From assembly GCA_019694955.1 (NCBI GenBank), contig JAIBAX010000008.1, positions 1-64,000 on the forward strand: a stretch of DNA of 64,000 nt, in the 5' to 3' direction. Every line of letters starts with the position of its first letter. The stretch's first letter is position 1. Source of the stretch: Chitinophagales bacterium. Its GTDB lineage: Bacteria; Bacteroidota; Bacteroidia; Chitinophagales; JADIYW01. Below are positions 1 to 8,584 of the stretch, piece after piece. The notes beneath the pieces are model-generated. The model searched no databases. It was not told where the DNA came from and worked only from the letters and a program-made list of their open reading frames with translations. The translations under genes and the position numbers were made by a program.

Positions 1-3000
1 GCACGAAATGCCGGAACGGACAACAACAAATTCTATATCGCAGGTACGAATACCTCACATTTGGAAATCTTCCAAAACAATGTATTGGACAAAATCGATA
101 TCACCTCCGAAGGTGATATGGTCAGAACGTATCAATTCAACTATACCAACACAGGGGAATATACCTATTTGACCGAAGTGATTGAAACAGCCTATGAGGG
201 TGTAACACCCAAAGCCCTTAACTCAACCATGTTTAAGTATGGGGATGCGCCACTCAATGAGACAGAAGATTTCTATACCAATGAAACAAGCGGTGTAACA
301 GCAGATATTTTTCCCGGTGATTTCAATGGTGACGGATTCAGTGATATCTGTATGGCAACCTACACCACCGATGCCAATGGCAAGAAATACAGTACCCTTA
401 AGTTCTATGAGAAAACACCGAATGTTTTTACGGATAATAATTGTATGGAAAACAGTGTGGACAAAGCCCTGCCACAAGTATCAGGGTTTATCCATAGCAC
501 CGCAGATATTCCATTATATGGTGTCATTGAGGTGGCAGATACCGATGGTGATGGCAAGGATGAAATTGTTTTTGGGTATCGTGGTCGCAGGGTTTCAGGA
601 GGTGTCGTGTCATGGTGGATGTTGGGATATGGTATTTACAAGAAGCAAGGAGGTACTATTGTTGATACGATGTACCTTACCAATGGTATAAGCACCGACC
701 GAGATTCCATTCTTCCTACAAGTCATGCGTGCATGGTAACAGGAGATTTCAACGGCGATGGACGAGACGATGTCGTTACGGTGGATAGAACATTTTTAGT
801 ATTTCATGCGCCTTCGCTTGGAATTGCCAATCAGTATTCCAATAATGCCAACGTCTTTACTACTACGGAGGGATTTAGAACAGAGAATTTTGATGGTGAT
901 GCAAAGGAAGAACTCTATACATTTGATAATACGGAAGTGTTTACCATTAAGACATTTGATGGCAATAACTTTTCTTCTGCCATTATCACCATAGATGGTA
1001 TAGATGACAAGACAGCCTATTTCGGTGATTTCAATGGCGACGGCAGGGATGATGTATTGTCGCTCTGTGAAGTAACTCCCACCATTAAATACAGCAATGG
1101 CAGGGTAATAACAACTGTAAATTTCTATTTCACCGAAGCACTCAATATGGCGAATATCTTCAATGAAACGGAGTATGTGAGGGTAGCAGATTTCAATGGT
1201 GACGGCAAAGCAGATATCGCCCATTTCTATATCGAAGCATCCGTTAAGAAAATTGCTATCTATTACTCACTGGGAATGTCATTTAAACGAGTAGTTGTAA
1301 ATCAGGAGTTCAATCAACTTTCAAAATACGTTGGTGACTTCAATGCCGATGGCAGAACGGAAACACTTCACTACGATCAATACAACAGCATCTTGATGCG
1401 GCAATACCGTTCCAAAGGAAAGGAGCGTTTACTCACTAACATTAAAGACGGCTATTTACGGGAAACGGTGGTGGATTACAAACTCTTTCCCGAAGGTGGT
1501 GCCTTCTATACCTATACACCATCTACCGCTAATATTTATCCGCTTCGTGTTTTTCAACCACGCACGTTTGGTGTAGAAAAAATCACGGTGCCAAATGGCA
1601 CAGGTGATATTACGCAAACTACATCATTCAATTATCAGTACCAGAATGCCAAAGCCCACCTCACGGGAAAAGGATTTGTGGGTTTTGAGGTGATGAAAAC
1701 CATCGACAACCTCACGGGGTTTGTTTCAGAAAGTAAAACAGAACGGATTTTTGATTCGCCCTTGAACCCACTCTATAATTTTGCAGTCACCCAAACAAAA
1801 ACCTATCCTACCGCCAATCCGGCACAACTCATTACCAATACCACCATTGCTTATAACGGAACGGATTGTTTTACCGATAACTATTGTGCTAAATACCGAT
1901 ATATTTTTGTGAGCGACTATGTCAAAGATGTACACCAAAGCATACAGGTATATGACGACAGTCTCGGCAATACACTGAACACGTGGAAGAATCTAAACAG
2001 CGGTTATGAGATACATAATACAAGATATGCCGATTGGGTGAATGCAGGTTCATGGCAGCTATCGAGACCACAAACGATTTATGACACCATTACAAGAAGC
2101 GGACAATCGCCGTACACCACCAAAACAACTCTGGAGTACAACGCCAAAGGACAAATCACCAAACAGACACAGTTTGCAAATGATGCAAGCAAACAAGTTG
2201 TCACCGATTTAGAGTACAACGCCACATATGGACAGTTGACCAAAGAAACCGTCACCGCTCCCGGTGAAACACCTCGCACCACCAGATACGAATACAAAGC
2301 CAACGAGCGTACCCTCGACAAGGTGTATAATGCACAGAATGAAGCCATCGCCACCGTAACGGCGTATGATAAGCGGTATAACATGCCGACAGCCGTAACC
2401 GGATATTATGCCAACTATAGCAACAGCATGACCCTTGATGCGTTTGGCAGGGTACTTTCTACCACCATACAGCCGAATAATTTCACCAACACCTATAGTT
2501 ATGTGTGGAACAATAGCGGAAATGAAATCTCATATGTACAGGCAACGCTTACAAATGCGCCCGATACCAAAGTACACTATGACAAACTCGGCAGACCCTA
2601 CAAAACGGAAACAGAAAACTATGCAGGGAATTATATTGCACAAACAAATACGTTTAACAGTTTAGGACAGGTGATTACCACTTCAGCACCCGATGCAAAC
2701 GGCAATACACTTACCACAACCTATACCTATGCGGATGCCTATTACCGCTTAACCCAACAAGCCAACAGCTTTGCTACCACCAATTATACCTATAGCAACC
2801 CTGCCAGTGGACAGGTTAAAGTGGTAACGAATATTATCAATGGGGAAATGCGGGAAATAACTACCGATGCAAGCGGTATGATGGTAAAAGCCACCGATGC
2901 TGCCGGAACATTGAACTATACCTATAACAGTCAACATAATTTAACAGAAGTAAAACTCGGTGCAGATATCATTAATACCATGACTTATGATGCGGTAACA

Positions 3001-5304
3001 GGTTACCAAACGGGACTCACTGAACCCAATTCAGGAACGAGCACCTATGTTTACAATGGTTTTGGTGAGTTAAAGAGCCAAACCAGAAACGGACAAACGA
3101 CAACGCTTGCATATGATGTGCTGGGTCGCCCAACTACCCGTACCGAACCCGATGGCACCTATACCTACACATATGTCACTACCGGAAATGGGAAGAATCA
3201 ATTACAAAACATTAAAAAGGGTGGTGTTATCGATCAGCAATATACGTATGATGCCCTCCATAGAGTAGTCACCTTTGACCAAAAAATTGATGGTAGTTTC
3301 TACCAGACCGCTTACGAATACAATACGTATAACGACATCACAAAAATCACCTATCCGGGAACATTTTCGGTGGATTATGCGTATAATGCACGAGGAATGT
3401 TAACCCATATCTACAAAGGAGGTACGACGAATGTCATCTATCAGGTGAACAGTACCAATGTTTTGGGGCAGGTAACGGGATATACCTTGGGTAATGGCAA
3501 AACCTCTGCAACCACGTATCAGAACAATGGTATGCCATCGAACTTTACCACTACAGGCATACAAAACTTAAACATGGTGTTTGACCTGACCACAGGAAAC
3601 TTAACGAGCCGAACCGATGTACACAATGGCAACCAAACAGAAGCCTTCACCTACGAAACAGCCCTCGACCGCTTGAAAACCATTGCCTATAACGGAGGTA
3701 CTCCGGTTACGATAGACTATGGCACAAATGGCAATATCACCCAAAAATATGATGCCGGCACCTATACCTACGACAACACCAAGAAAAATGCAGTAAAAAC
3801 TACTTCGCTTGCCTGTGGTATTACAGGAGCGCAGTCAACCAATCCTCAGACGATTGTGTATAACCATTTCAACAAACCTTTAAAGATATCTCAGAATGGT
3901 GTTGTTGATACTTTTATGTACAATAACAACCACGACAGAATAAAGACACAGTTGACCGCATCGGGGGTAACCACCACCCGATTATTTGTCGGCAACTATG
4001 AACGGGAAACCAAGAGTACGGGAGGTGCCGCCAGACATATCTATTATATCTACGGACCCGATGGATTGGTATGTATTGCCGTAAAATTGGGTACCAATGC
4101 TCCCCAGTATTTCTATACCTATACCGACCATTTAGGTAGCATTGTAGCGGTGACGAATACTGCTGGCGTAGTACAGGGCGAGCAGAGTTATGATGCATGG
4201 GGCAGACAGCGCAATGCCGACAACTGGACAGATTATGCAGGCACCGGAACGATTACTTTAAACGGTTTTGTTTTAGACCGCGGCTATACCGGACACCAAC
4301 ACCTCAAGGAGTTTGGTATCATCAACATGAACGGAAGGCTTTATGACCCAATAGTAGGCAGAATGCTGAACCCTGATAATTTTGTACAAGATGCCACCAG
4401 CACCCAAGCGTTCAACAGATACAGTTATGTGGTCAATAATCCTTTGAAATACAGTGACCCGAGTGGGTGGTTAAAGTACCAAAACATTGACGACGACTGG
4501 CGAGAAACTTCATATACTACTTGGTATGGTATTGATTGGGAAGGTCCGGGAAGGGGAAGTGGTGGCGGATGGTCAACACATACGGGATGGACTTCTACCA
4601 CCTATATATTGTCGAATAATAATGGACAAACAGCAGGATTGAATGGATATCAAGGAGGTGAGAATGTTCCCGGAGATTATTTAGGGAGTGTTACCATTAT
4701 GACACCTTATACCTACAATACTTTCACCATGCCTGATTATAGCGGTGCAGGAAACGTAGTAGCCCCAACAGGTGATATGGCTGCGATGGGGGGTGGGAAT
4801 GGAGGAAGTGGTGCTTCACAAAACAATACTGTACACACATTGGAGTCAAAAAACAATACTGTCTTTTTAGGCGATAAAGGAGATAATTCCATTTATGTTT
4901 TTTACAAATCTCACTCCAAAAAGCCAATTCCAAATGTTATTACTATTATTGGACATGGAAATAATGATAGATTTGGTGTCGACCCTCCAGATGGTAAACA
5001 TTATATTATTACAACTGTATCACAGTTTGATAAGCTACTGTCAGAGAATACTACGCTTTGGGAGCAGAGGAACGATGTTCCTATTACTGTATTTTCCTAT
5101 GCATGTTTAACAGGTGTAGAAGTTGGCGGAGATTATAAAATATCCATTTTACAAGAGATTTCAAAGGTTTATCCCAATGTCACTTTTATCGGACCAAGTA
5201 GCAATGTAAGCTTTAATCCAGATGGCTCTTTCAAAGAAATTAAGGATGGAGGTGTTTGGAATGTATTTTATGGAGGAGAGTTAATTAAATCAATAATACC
5301 GTAA
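1..5304 (+). CDS. RHS/YD-repeat toxin-delivery protein, 5' end missing
   Basis: The frame is open from the first base, so the N-terminus lies outside the window. In order it shows: seven FG-GAP/VCBS-type repeats with calcium-loop motifs such as DFNGDG (near nt 312, 535, 741, 888, 1023, 1191 and 1333); a SpvB/TcdB-middle-like stretch (about 1430-1700); many YD/RHS repeats (about 2100-3900); and the RHS-associated core (about 4110-4470), ending in NNPLKYSDPSGW with the Asp codon at 4456. In known RHS toxins the cage is cut near this DPxG motif. A linker and a variable tip of about 150 residues (4840-5304) follow. The tip has a hydrophobic strand plus GHG (His codon 4954) and a hydrophobic strand plus YAC (Cys codon 5104), the His-Gly and Ala-Cys pattern of clan CD cysteine peptidases. 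RHS architecture is certain. The peptidase-like tip is inferred. The small genes that follow are candidate immunity genes. Confidence 0.93.
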   Translation, partial: ARNAGTDNNKFYIAGTNTSHLEIFQNNVLDKIDITSEGDMVRTYQFNYTNTGEYTYLTEVIETAYEGVTPKALNSTMFKYGDAPLNETEDFYTNETSGVTADIFPGDFNGDGFSDICMATYTTDANGKKYSTLKFYEKTPNVFTDNNCMENSVDKALPQVSGFIHSTADIPLYGVIEVADTDGDGKDEIVFGYRGRRVSGGVVSWWMLGYGIYKKQGGTIVDTMYLTNGISTDRDSILPTSHACMVTGDFNGDGRDDVVTVDRTFLVFHAPSLGIANQYSNNANVFTTTEGFRTENFDGDAKEELYTFDNTEVFTIKTFDGNNFSSAIITIDGIDDKTAYFGDFNGDGRDDVLSLCEVTPTIKYSNGRVITTVNFYFTEALNMANIFNETEYVRVADFNGDGKADIAHFYIEASVKKIAIYYSLGMSFKRVVVNQEFNQLSKYVGDFNADGRTETLHYDQYNSILMRQYRSKGKERLLTNIKDGYLRETVVDYKLFPEGGAFYTYTPSTANIYPLRVFQPRTFGVEKITVPNGTGDITQTTSFNYQYQNAKAHLTGKGFVGFEVMKTIDNLTGFVSESKTERIFDSPLNPLYNFAVTQTKTYPTANPAQLITNTTIAYNGTDCFTDNYCAKYRYIFVSDYVKDVHQSIQVYDDSLGNTLNTWKNLNSGYEIHNTRYADWVNAGSWQLSRPQTIYDTITRSGQSPYTTKTTLEYNAKGQITKQTQFANDASKQVVTDLEYNATYGQLTKETVTAPGETPRTTRYEYKANERTLDKVYNAQNEAIATVTAYDKRYNMPTAVTGYYANYSNSMTLDAFGRVLSTTIQPNNFTNTYSYVWNNSGNEISYVQATLTNAPDTKVHYDKLGRPYKTETENYAGNYIAQTNTFNSLGQVITTSAPDANGNTLTTTYTYADAYYRLTQQANSFATTNYTYSNPASGQVKVVTNIINGEMREITTDASGMMVKATDAAGTLNYTYNSQHNLTEVKLGADIINTMTYDAVTGYQTGLTEPNSGTSTYVYNGFGELKSQTRNGQTTTLAYDVLGRPTTRTEPDGTYTYTYVTTGNGKNQLQNIKKGGVIDQQYTYDALHRVVTFDQKIDGSFYQTAYEYNTYNDITKITYPGTFSVDYAYNARGMLTHIYKGGTTNVIYQVNSTNVLGQVTGYTLGNGKTSATTYQNNGMPSNFTTTGIQNLNMVFDLTTGNLTSRTDVHNGNQTEAFTYETALDRLKTIAYNGGTPVTIDYGTNGNITQKYDAGTYTYDNTKKNAVKTTSLACGITGAQSTNPQTIVYNHFNKPLKISQNGVVDTFMYNNNHDRIKTQLTASGVTTTRLFVGNYERETKSTGGAARHIYYIYGPDGLVCIAVKLGTNAPQYFYTYTDHLGSIVAVTNTAGVVQGEQSYDAWGRQRNADNWTDYAGTGTITLNGFVLDRGYTGHQHLKEFGIINMNGRLYDPIVGRMLNPDNFVQDATSTQAFNRYSYVVNNPLKYSDPSGWLKYQNIDDDWRETSYTTWYGIDWEGPGRGSGGGWSTHTGWTSTTYILSNNNGQTAGLNGYQGGENVPGDYLGSVTIMTPYTYNTFTMPDYSGAGNVVAPTGDMAAMGGGNGGSGASQNNTVHTLESKNNTVFLGDKGDNSIYVFYKSHSKKPIPNVITIIGHGNNDRFGVDPPDGKHYIITTVSQFDKLLSENTTLWEQRNDVPITVFSYACLTGVEVGGDYKISILQEISKVYPNVTFIGPSSNVSFNPDGSFKEIKDGGVWNVFYGGELIKSIIP

Positions 5305-5314
5305 ACTAAAAATT

Positions 5315-5839
5315 ATGAAAAATATAATTGCTTCAATTTGTTTTATTGTCTTAGGTTTTGTCTTAGGGTGGTTTCTCAAACCCAAAGATACAAAACCTCT
5401 TTCTGATTGTTCAAAGGAAATTGATTTAGCAGAAAGAAAACAAGCAGTCTTAGTAGAGCAACTCATAAAAACCGGAGATACACTTTTGTATGATGAATTA
5501 AAGGAAAAGTATGAGATGAAGGTCTATGACTTTATTGGAATTGCTATGATAATGGCAAATAAATATAACTATACCGATGCTTATGCTGATGTTTTTGAAG
5601 GATTCCATGATATGTTAAGATCAGGTAGTAGTGTTAGTGAATCTTTTAATTTTTCTAATTATGATGAAAGAACAAAAAAAATTGCCTTAGAATACTTAGA
5701 TATAGCTGTTAGTAGAGGAAATAGAAATGCGACTGAAAGAAAATGTCAGTATGATAAGAATTGTGATTATAAGAAATTGATTGATAGTATATATGATAGT
5801 TGGAAAGTTCATCAAAAGAACCCTAATAAGGAGAAATAA
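5315..5839 (+). CDS. Membrane-anchored helical protein, candidate RHS immunity protein
   Basis: This 174-residue protein starts ten bases after the RHS stop codon, the usual place for the cognate immunity gene of an RHS tip. It has one N-terminal hydrophobic segment (about residues 4-20, ending GWFLKPKD), so it is probably an inner-membrane-anchored periplasmic protein. The rest is charged and helical, with a pattern reminiscent of TPR/Sel1-like repeats (residues 60-145) and cysteines near both ends. I do not recognise a named family. The immunity role rests only on position and expected location. Confidence 0.75.
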   Translation: MKNIIASICFIVLGFVLGWFLKPKDTKPLSDCSKEIDLAERKQAVLVEQLIKTGDTLLYDELKEKYEMKVYDFIGIAMIMANKYNYTDAYADVFEGFHDMLRSGSSVSESFNFSNYDERTKKIALEYLDIAVSRGNRNATERKCQYDKNCDYKKLIDSIYDSWKVHQKNPNKEK

Positions 5840-5841
5840 GA

Positions 5842-5880
5842 GTGAACAATCCGTTGAAATATGTAGATCAAACAAAATGA
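5842..5880 (+). pseudogene. Fossil of an RHS core end (VNNPLKYVD)
   Basis: Between two small genes, the frame starting GTG at 5842 reads VNNPLKYVDQTK and then stops. The first nine codons match the core end of the RHS gene at 4432-4458 (VNNPLKYSD) with several synonymous changes. NNPLKYxDPSG is the most conserved end of RHS cores and the point where tips are exchanged. This looks like a leftover junction of an older tip-immunity cassette, now without its toxin part. The lipoprotein gene that begins inside its last codons (ATG at 5877) would be that cassette's surviving immunity gene. Confidence 0.6.
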
Positions 5881-6377
5881 AAAAAGTAAGCATTTTCTGT
5901 ATTTTGATTTTACTGATTGTAATGTCATGCAACAAAGAAACAAATAGCCTTTTCACAGAGCTTAAAGGGATTGAAAAATCTAAATACTCAGGGAACTATG
6001 TACTCAAAATGAGTGGTATAGATTCTGTGTATTATTTTGAGGAATATCCTGAACCTATTGATTTTAAAGAATTTGCAAATAATATTTATCTTGAGTATAA
6101 AAAAAATGTTATAGAAAAATATTATAGTTCATTTGCTTTAGAAGGGAGGTATTCATTGTATATCATCTTTCAAAATAGCACGGTGACATTTGTACCAATA
6201 GATTACCAAAAGAACCTTCCATTTGTTTTTGCATCAGGATGTGGATTTAGTAAGTTATTTAAGACAGATACTTTGAATTTTAAGCCAATAGAGTCTGGGG
6301 GTGAAATTTTTTACTTTGTTAAGGATGTCAACTTAAATAAGTCAAAGATTAATTGTAACGAGGATTGGTTAGAATAA
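5877..6377 (+). CDS. Lipoprotein, candidate orphan immunity protein (paralogue 1)
   Basis: This 166-residue protein has a lipobox signal peptide (charged MKK, hydrophobic ILLIV, then MSC with Cys18). I chose ATG 5877 rather than the in-frame ATG at 5781 because the longer form would bury the signal peptide and overlap the previous gene. The mature part contains SGIDSVYYFEEYPEP, then a predicted helix and strands, with a cysteine about 35 residues before the end. The next gene is a clear paralogue (IEDVDSMYYFPEYPD). Family unknown. Placed behind an RHS core fossil, it is best read as part of an RHS immunity array, by inference. Confidence 0.75.
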   Translation: MKKVSIFCILILLIVMSCNKETNSLFTELKGIEKSKYSGNYVLKMSGIDSVYYFEEYPEPIDFKEFANNIYLEYKKNVIEKYYSSFALEGRYSLYIIFQNSTVTFVPIDYQKNLPFVFASGCGFSKLFKTDTLNFKPIESGGEIFYFVKDVNLNKSKINCNEDWLE

Positions 6378-6385
6378 TTACTAAT

Positions 6386-6892
6386 ATGAAAAAAATGAAA
6401 TACATATACTTACTAATATTCTTTGTAGCTTCTTGTGAAAAAAGTGGCACATTCCCTAGTCAAATTTTAAGCGACAATAGAGAGTCTTTTTCGTTTAAAA
6501 TTGAAGATGTTGATTCAATGTATTATTTTCCTGAATACCCGGATACCATATCTATATACGAATATGCAGAAAATATTGCCAGTGATATTTTACAACAACA
6601 TAACCCTAAACTAGAACCAAACCTATTTAGCAGTAAAGAATATTCAATGTTTATCCTCTTTAAAAACGGAAAAAGTAATATTATTGAATACTCGCCTAGT
6701 GGAAAGAGTGGTATACAATTTACTATGCAATGCGATTTTATTAAGCTTTACAAAGGAGATATGTTAGAAGTTAAGAAGAAGAATGTAAATTCCTACAATG
6801 AATACTATATTACGTTAAACAACAAAAACCACCCATATCACGATTGTTTTAGTTTTACGAATATAGGAATCGATTCATCTGCGACTGAGTAA
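6386..6892 (+). CDS. Lipoprotein, candidate orphan immunity protein (paralogue 2)
   Basis: This 168-residue lipoprotein begins MKKMKYIYLLIFFVASC, with the lipidation Cys at residue 17. A TTG start at 6365 is possible but would put extra residues before the signal peptide. It is a tandem paralogue of the preceding gene: both share a DSxYYFxEYP block, a central YSxxILF-type strand, a GCGF/QCDF-type cysteine followed by (K)LYK/LFK, and a late conserved Cys. The spacing of nine bases suggests co-transcription. Duplicated, diverged immunity-like genes are common downstream of RHS tips. The function itself is not shown. Confidence 0.75.
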   Translation: MKKMKYIYLLIFFVASCEKSGTFPSQILSDNRESFSFKIEDVDSMYYFPEYPDTISIYEYAENIASDILQQHNPKLEPNLFSSKEYSMFILFKNGKSNIIEYSPSGKSGIQFTMQCDFIKLYKGDMLEVKKKNVNSYNEYYITLNNKNHPYHDCFSFTNIGIDSSATE

Positions 6893-6913
6893 TTGAATGT
6901 CAAAATGTAAGAG

Positions 6914-7162
6914 ATGAATTAGAGACATAATATTTATATAATCATTTTAGTATTGGTTCTTAGTTGTCAAAGATCGTCAAACCGATATTCATTCCTAATC
7001 CCCATTCACGAATCTTTATCTACATATCCAGTAAATAATTGGAAAGATAGCATAGAAGCAAAGTATCCAACGGATAAATATGAAGGTGTGAACTATATGA
7101 AAGGTCGAAATATAATAAATGACATCATTAAGATTTCACATATAACTTGTAATGAACCATGA
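6914..7162 (+). pseudogene. Small lipoprotein gene broken by a TAG at codon 3
   Basis: From ATG 6914 the frame reads M-N-stop (TAG at 6920-6922) and then continues open to TGA at 7160-7162. Directly after the stop the translation is a typical lipoprotein signal (RHNIYIII then LVLSC, Cys16 counting from the ATG). The intact gene would encode about 82 residues, and one base change (TAG to CAG) would restore it. A TTG at 6953 could start a short form, but that form would lack the signal peptide. The stop codon overlaps the next start by four bases (ATGA), so the gene was once translationally coupled to it. Product unknown. Confidence 0.6.
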
Positions 7163-7467
7163 AAAACAAGATTTTACTCATTTTATTAATCATATCAATA
7201 GCTAGTAACGCATACTTTATTGTGCATCGTTTAGACAAGGTAAAGTCAGGTGTGTCTTTGTCTCAAATAACAATTCATTCTGGTACAAAAATGTCCGATG
7301 TTATTAAGATTATTGGTCGTCAACCAGATCATATTGTTGAGAATTTAAAAGATTCCCCGAATGATCGAGATATTTTTTTTCTTGTTTTCAGCGACAATGT
7401 AGGAAGGTTAGATGTTTATTTTAATGAGAATCTATTATCTACCAATGCGGGTTATGATAATTATTAA
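7159..7467 (+). CDS. Small membrane-anchored protein with BamE-like motif (paralogue 1)
   Basis: This 102-residue protein has one N-terminal hydrophobic segment (residues 4-22). The rest carries an IHSGTKMSDVIKIIG motif followed by strands (FFLVFSDN, LDVYFNE). The pattern 'I..GT..xDVIkiIG..Pd' resembles the helical half of BamE/SmpA-OmlA folds, but that is a resemblance, not a family match. It overlaps the broken lipoprotein gene by four bases. A tandem paralogue follows 20 bases downstream. Function unknown. Context suggests membership of the RHS-linked immunity array. Confidence 0.7.
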   Translation: MKNKILLILLIISIASNAYFIVHRLDKVKSGVSLSQITIHSGTKMSDVIKIIGRQPDHIVENLKDSPNDRDIFFLVFSDNVGRLDVYFNENLLSTNAGYDNY

Positions 7468-7487
7468 TTAAATACGATATTATCCAA

Positions 7488-7814
7488 ATGAAAAGTACCA
7501 TGAAAAAAACTATGTTAGTATCTCTTTTGATTCTTTCCTTACTTGGAAATATCTATCTTTTTATGCATAGATATAAAGAACCAAAACCGATTAGACCATT
7601 GTCAGAAATCACTATTCATCAAGGCACTAAACTTGATGATGTAATCAAGGTTATTGGAATGAAGCCAAGTCATATTGTTGATGATACATGGGGGGATGAT
7701 GATAATGATATTTTTTTTCTCATATTCTTAGATGAAAAGGGAACACTTGAAGTATATTTTGATAAAAATGTATTAGTGACACATAGTAGTTATGACAACC
7801 ATTTTTCAGATTGA
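7488..7814 (+). CDS. Small membrane-anchored protein with BamE-like motif (paralogue 2)
   Basis: This 108-residue protein is a tandem copy of the previous one: an N-terminal hydrophobic helix (residues 8-24), then LSEITIHQGTKLDDVIKVIG, DIFFLIF and LEVYFDKNVL in the same order. An internal ATG at 7500 is an alternative start. It is the last gene before a strong rho-independent terminator at 7922, so the small-gene array probably ends here as a transcription unit. Function unknown. Confidence 0.7.
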   Translation: MKSTMKKTMLVSLLILSLLGNIYLFMHRYKEPKPIRPLSEITIHQGTKLDDVIKVIGMKPSHIVDDTWGDDDNDIFFLIFLDEKGTLEVYFDKNVLVTHSSYDNHFSD

Positions 7815-7921
7815 AAATTGAGATGAAACAAACCAATAAACAACCAACGTTAAGATTCAAATGAATAAATTTTCTCAAAAGAGTTTTTAAACATATATCT
7901 TGCAACCTGATTGATTTTCGA

Positions 7922-7954
7922 GGGGCGGATGGGAGCATCTGCCCCGTTTTTTTT
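7922..7954 (+). terminator. Rho-independent terminator
   Basis: GGGGCGGATG (7922-7931) pairs with CATCTGCCCC (7936-7945), a ten-base-pair stem with one G-U pair and a four-base loop. A G and eight T follow (7946-7954). It closes the RHS/small-gene block on the plus strand and separates it from the ATPase unit. Confidence 0.85.
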
Positions 7955-8014
7955 GAGTAAAATGCAATATATTTAGGAAATAGTTATATCTTAGTAGTAA
8001 TAAAAACTACAAAC

Positions 8015-8584
8015 ATGACATCCATACTCTTACCACTCGCGTTTCTCCTTGTAATGATTATTGTCTATAAAGGAATGAAAAATGACAGCCGACAACTGCA
8101 AAACTCTTGGTCACAGTATTTTGATAGCATGAGAATTTCCTCAAAGGATTTCTATGCACGATTAGCAGAGGAACTGGCCATATATGAAGTAAAAGACCTT
8201 GCCACCAAAGAAGTCTCTCTTTCAGAAGGAGGTCTTTTTTCTTCCAATCGGCTTTACATGCGCATTTCATGGCAAGAGTTTCAGTATGATTTATGCGTTG
8301 CACCGTTTGGCAATTCTGCTACCTTCATTTCGTGGTGGCTTTGGAGAACTCCTCCTGTCATGGAAAGTGCTATTACAAATATCCCTGTTGTAGGAGTCTT
8401 TCTTAACCGGGTCGTTTCTCCGGTTACCTACTACCGCATTGATAGCTCTAATTCATTCATGCAGTTTACTCAATCCAAAGTATTAAAGATACTTGACGAA
8501 ATAATCAAAGAACAAAACATTACGGCACTGCCCGAATTTGAACGCTACCCAATCAAACAATCTATTCATATCAATACCAAGTAA
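8015..8584 (+). CDS. One-span membrane protein paired with HerA/TraD-like ATPase
   Basis: This 189-residue protein has an N-terminal hydrophobic segment (residues 3-18) and a soluble part with predicted helices and strands (RLYMRISWQEF; a W-rich stretch ISWWLWRTPP near residue 105). I do not recognise the family. Its TAA stop overlaps the ATG of the ATPase gene by one base (TAATG), a strong sign of translational coupling and a shared function. It could anchor or regulate the ATPase at the membrane. There are no other conjugation genes in the window. Confidence 0.8.
   Translation: MTSILLPLAFLLVMIIVYKGMKNDSRQLQNSWSQYFDSMRISSKDFYARLAEELAIYEVKDLATKEVSLSEGGLFSSNRLYMRISWQEFQYDLCVAPFGNSATFISWWLWRTPPVMESAITNIPVVGVFLNRVVSPVTYYRIDSSNSFMQFTQSKVLKILDEIIKEQNITALPEFERYPIKQSIHINTK

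Noticed and set aside
796-1224. Antisense open frames within the RHS gene (for example 796-1224 and 2079-2384)
   Set aside because: They are mirror frames of a repeat-rich coding sequence, without family features or start context.
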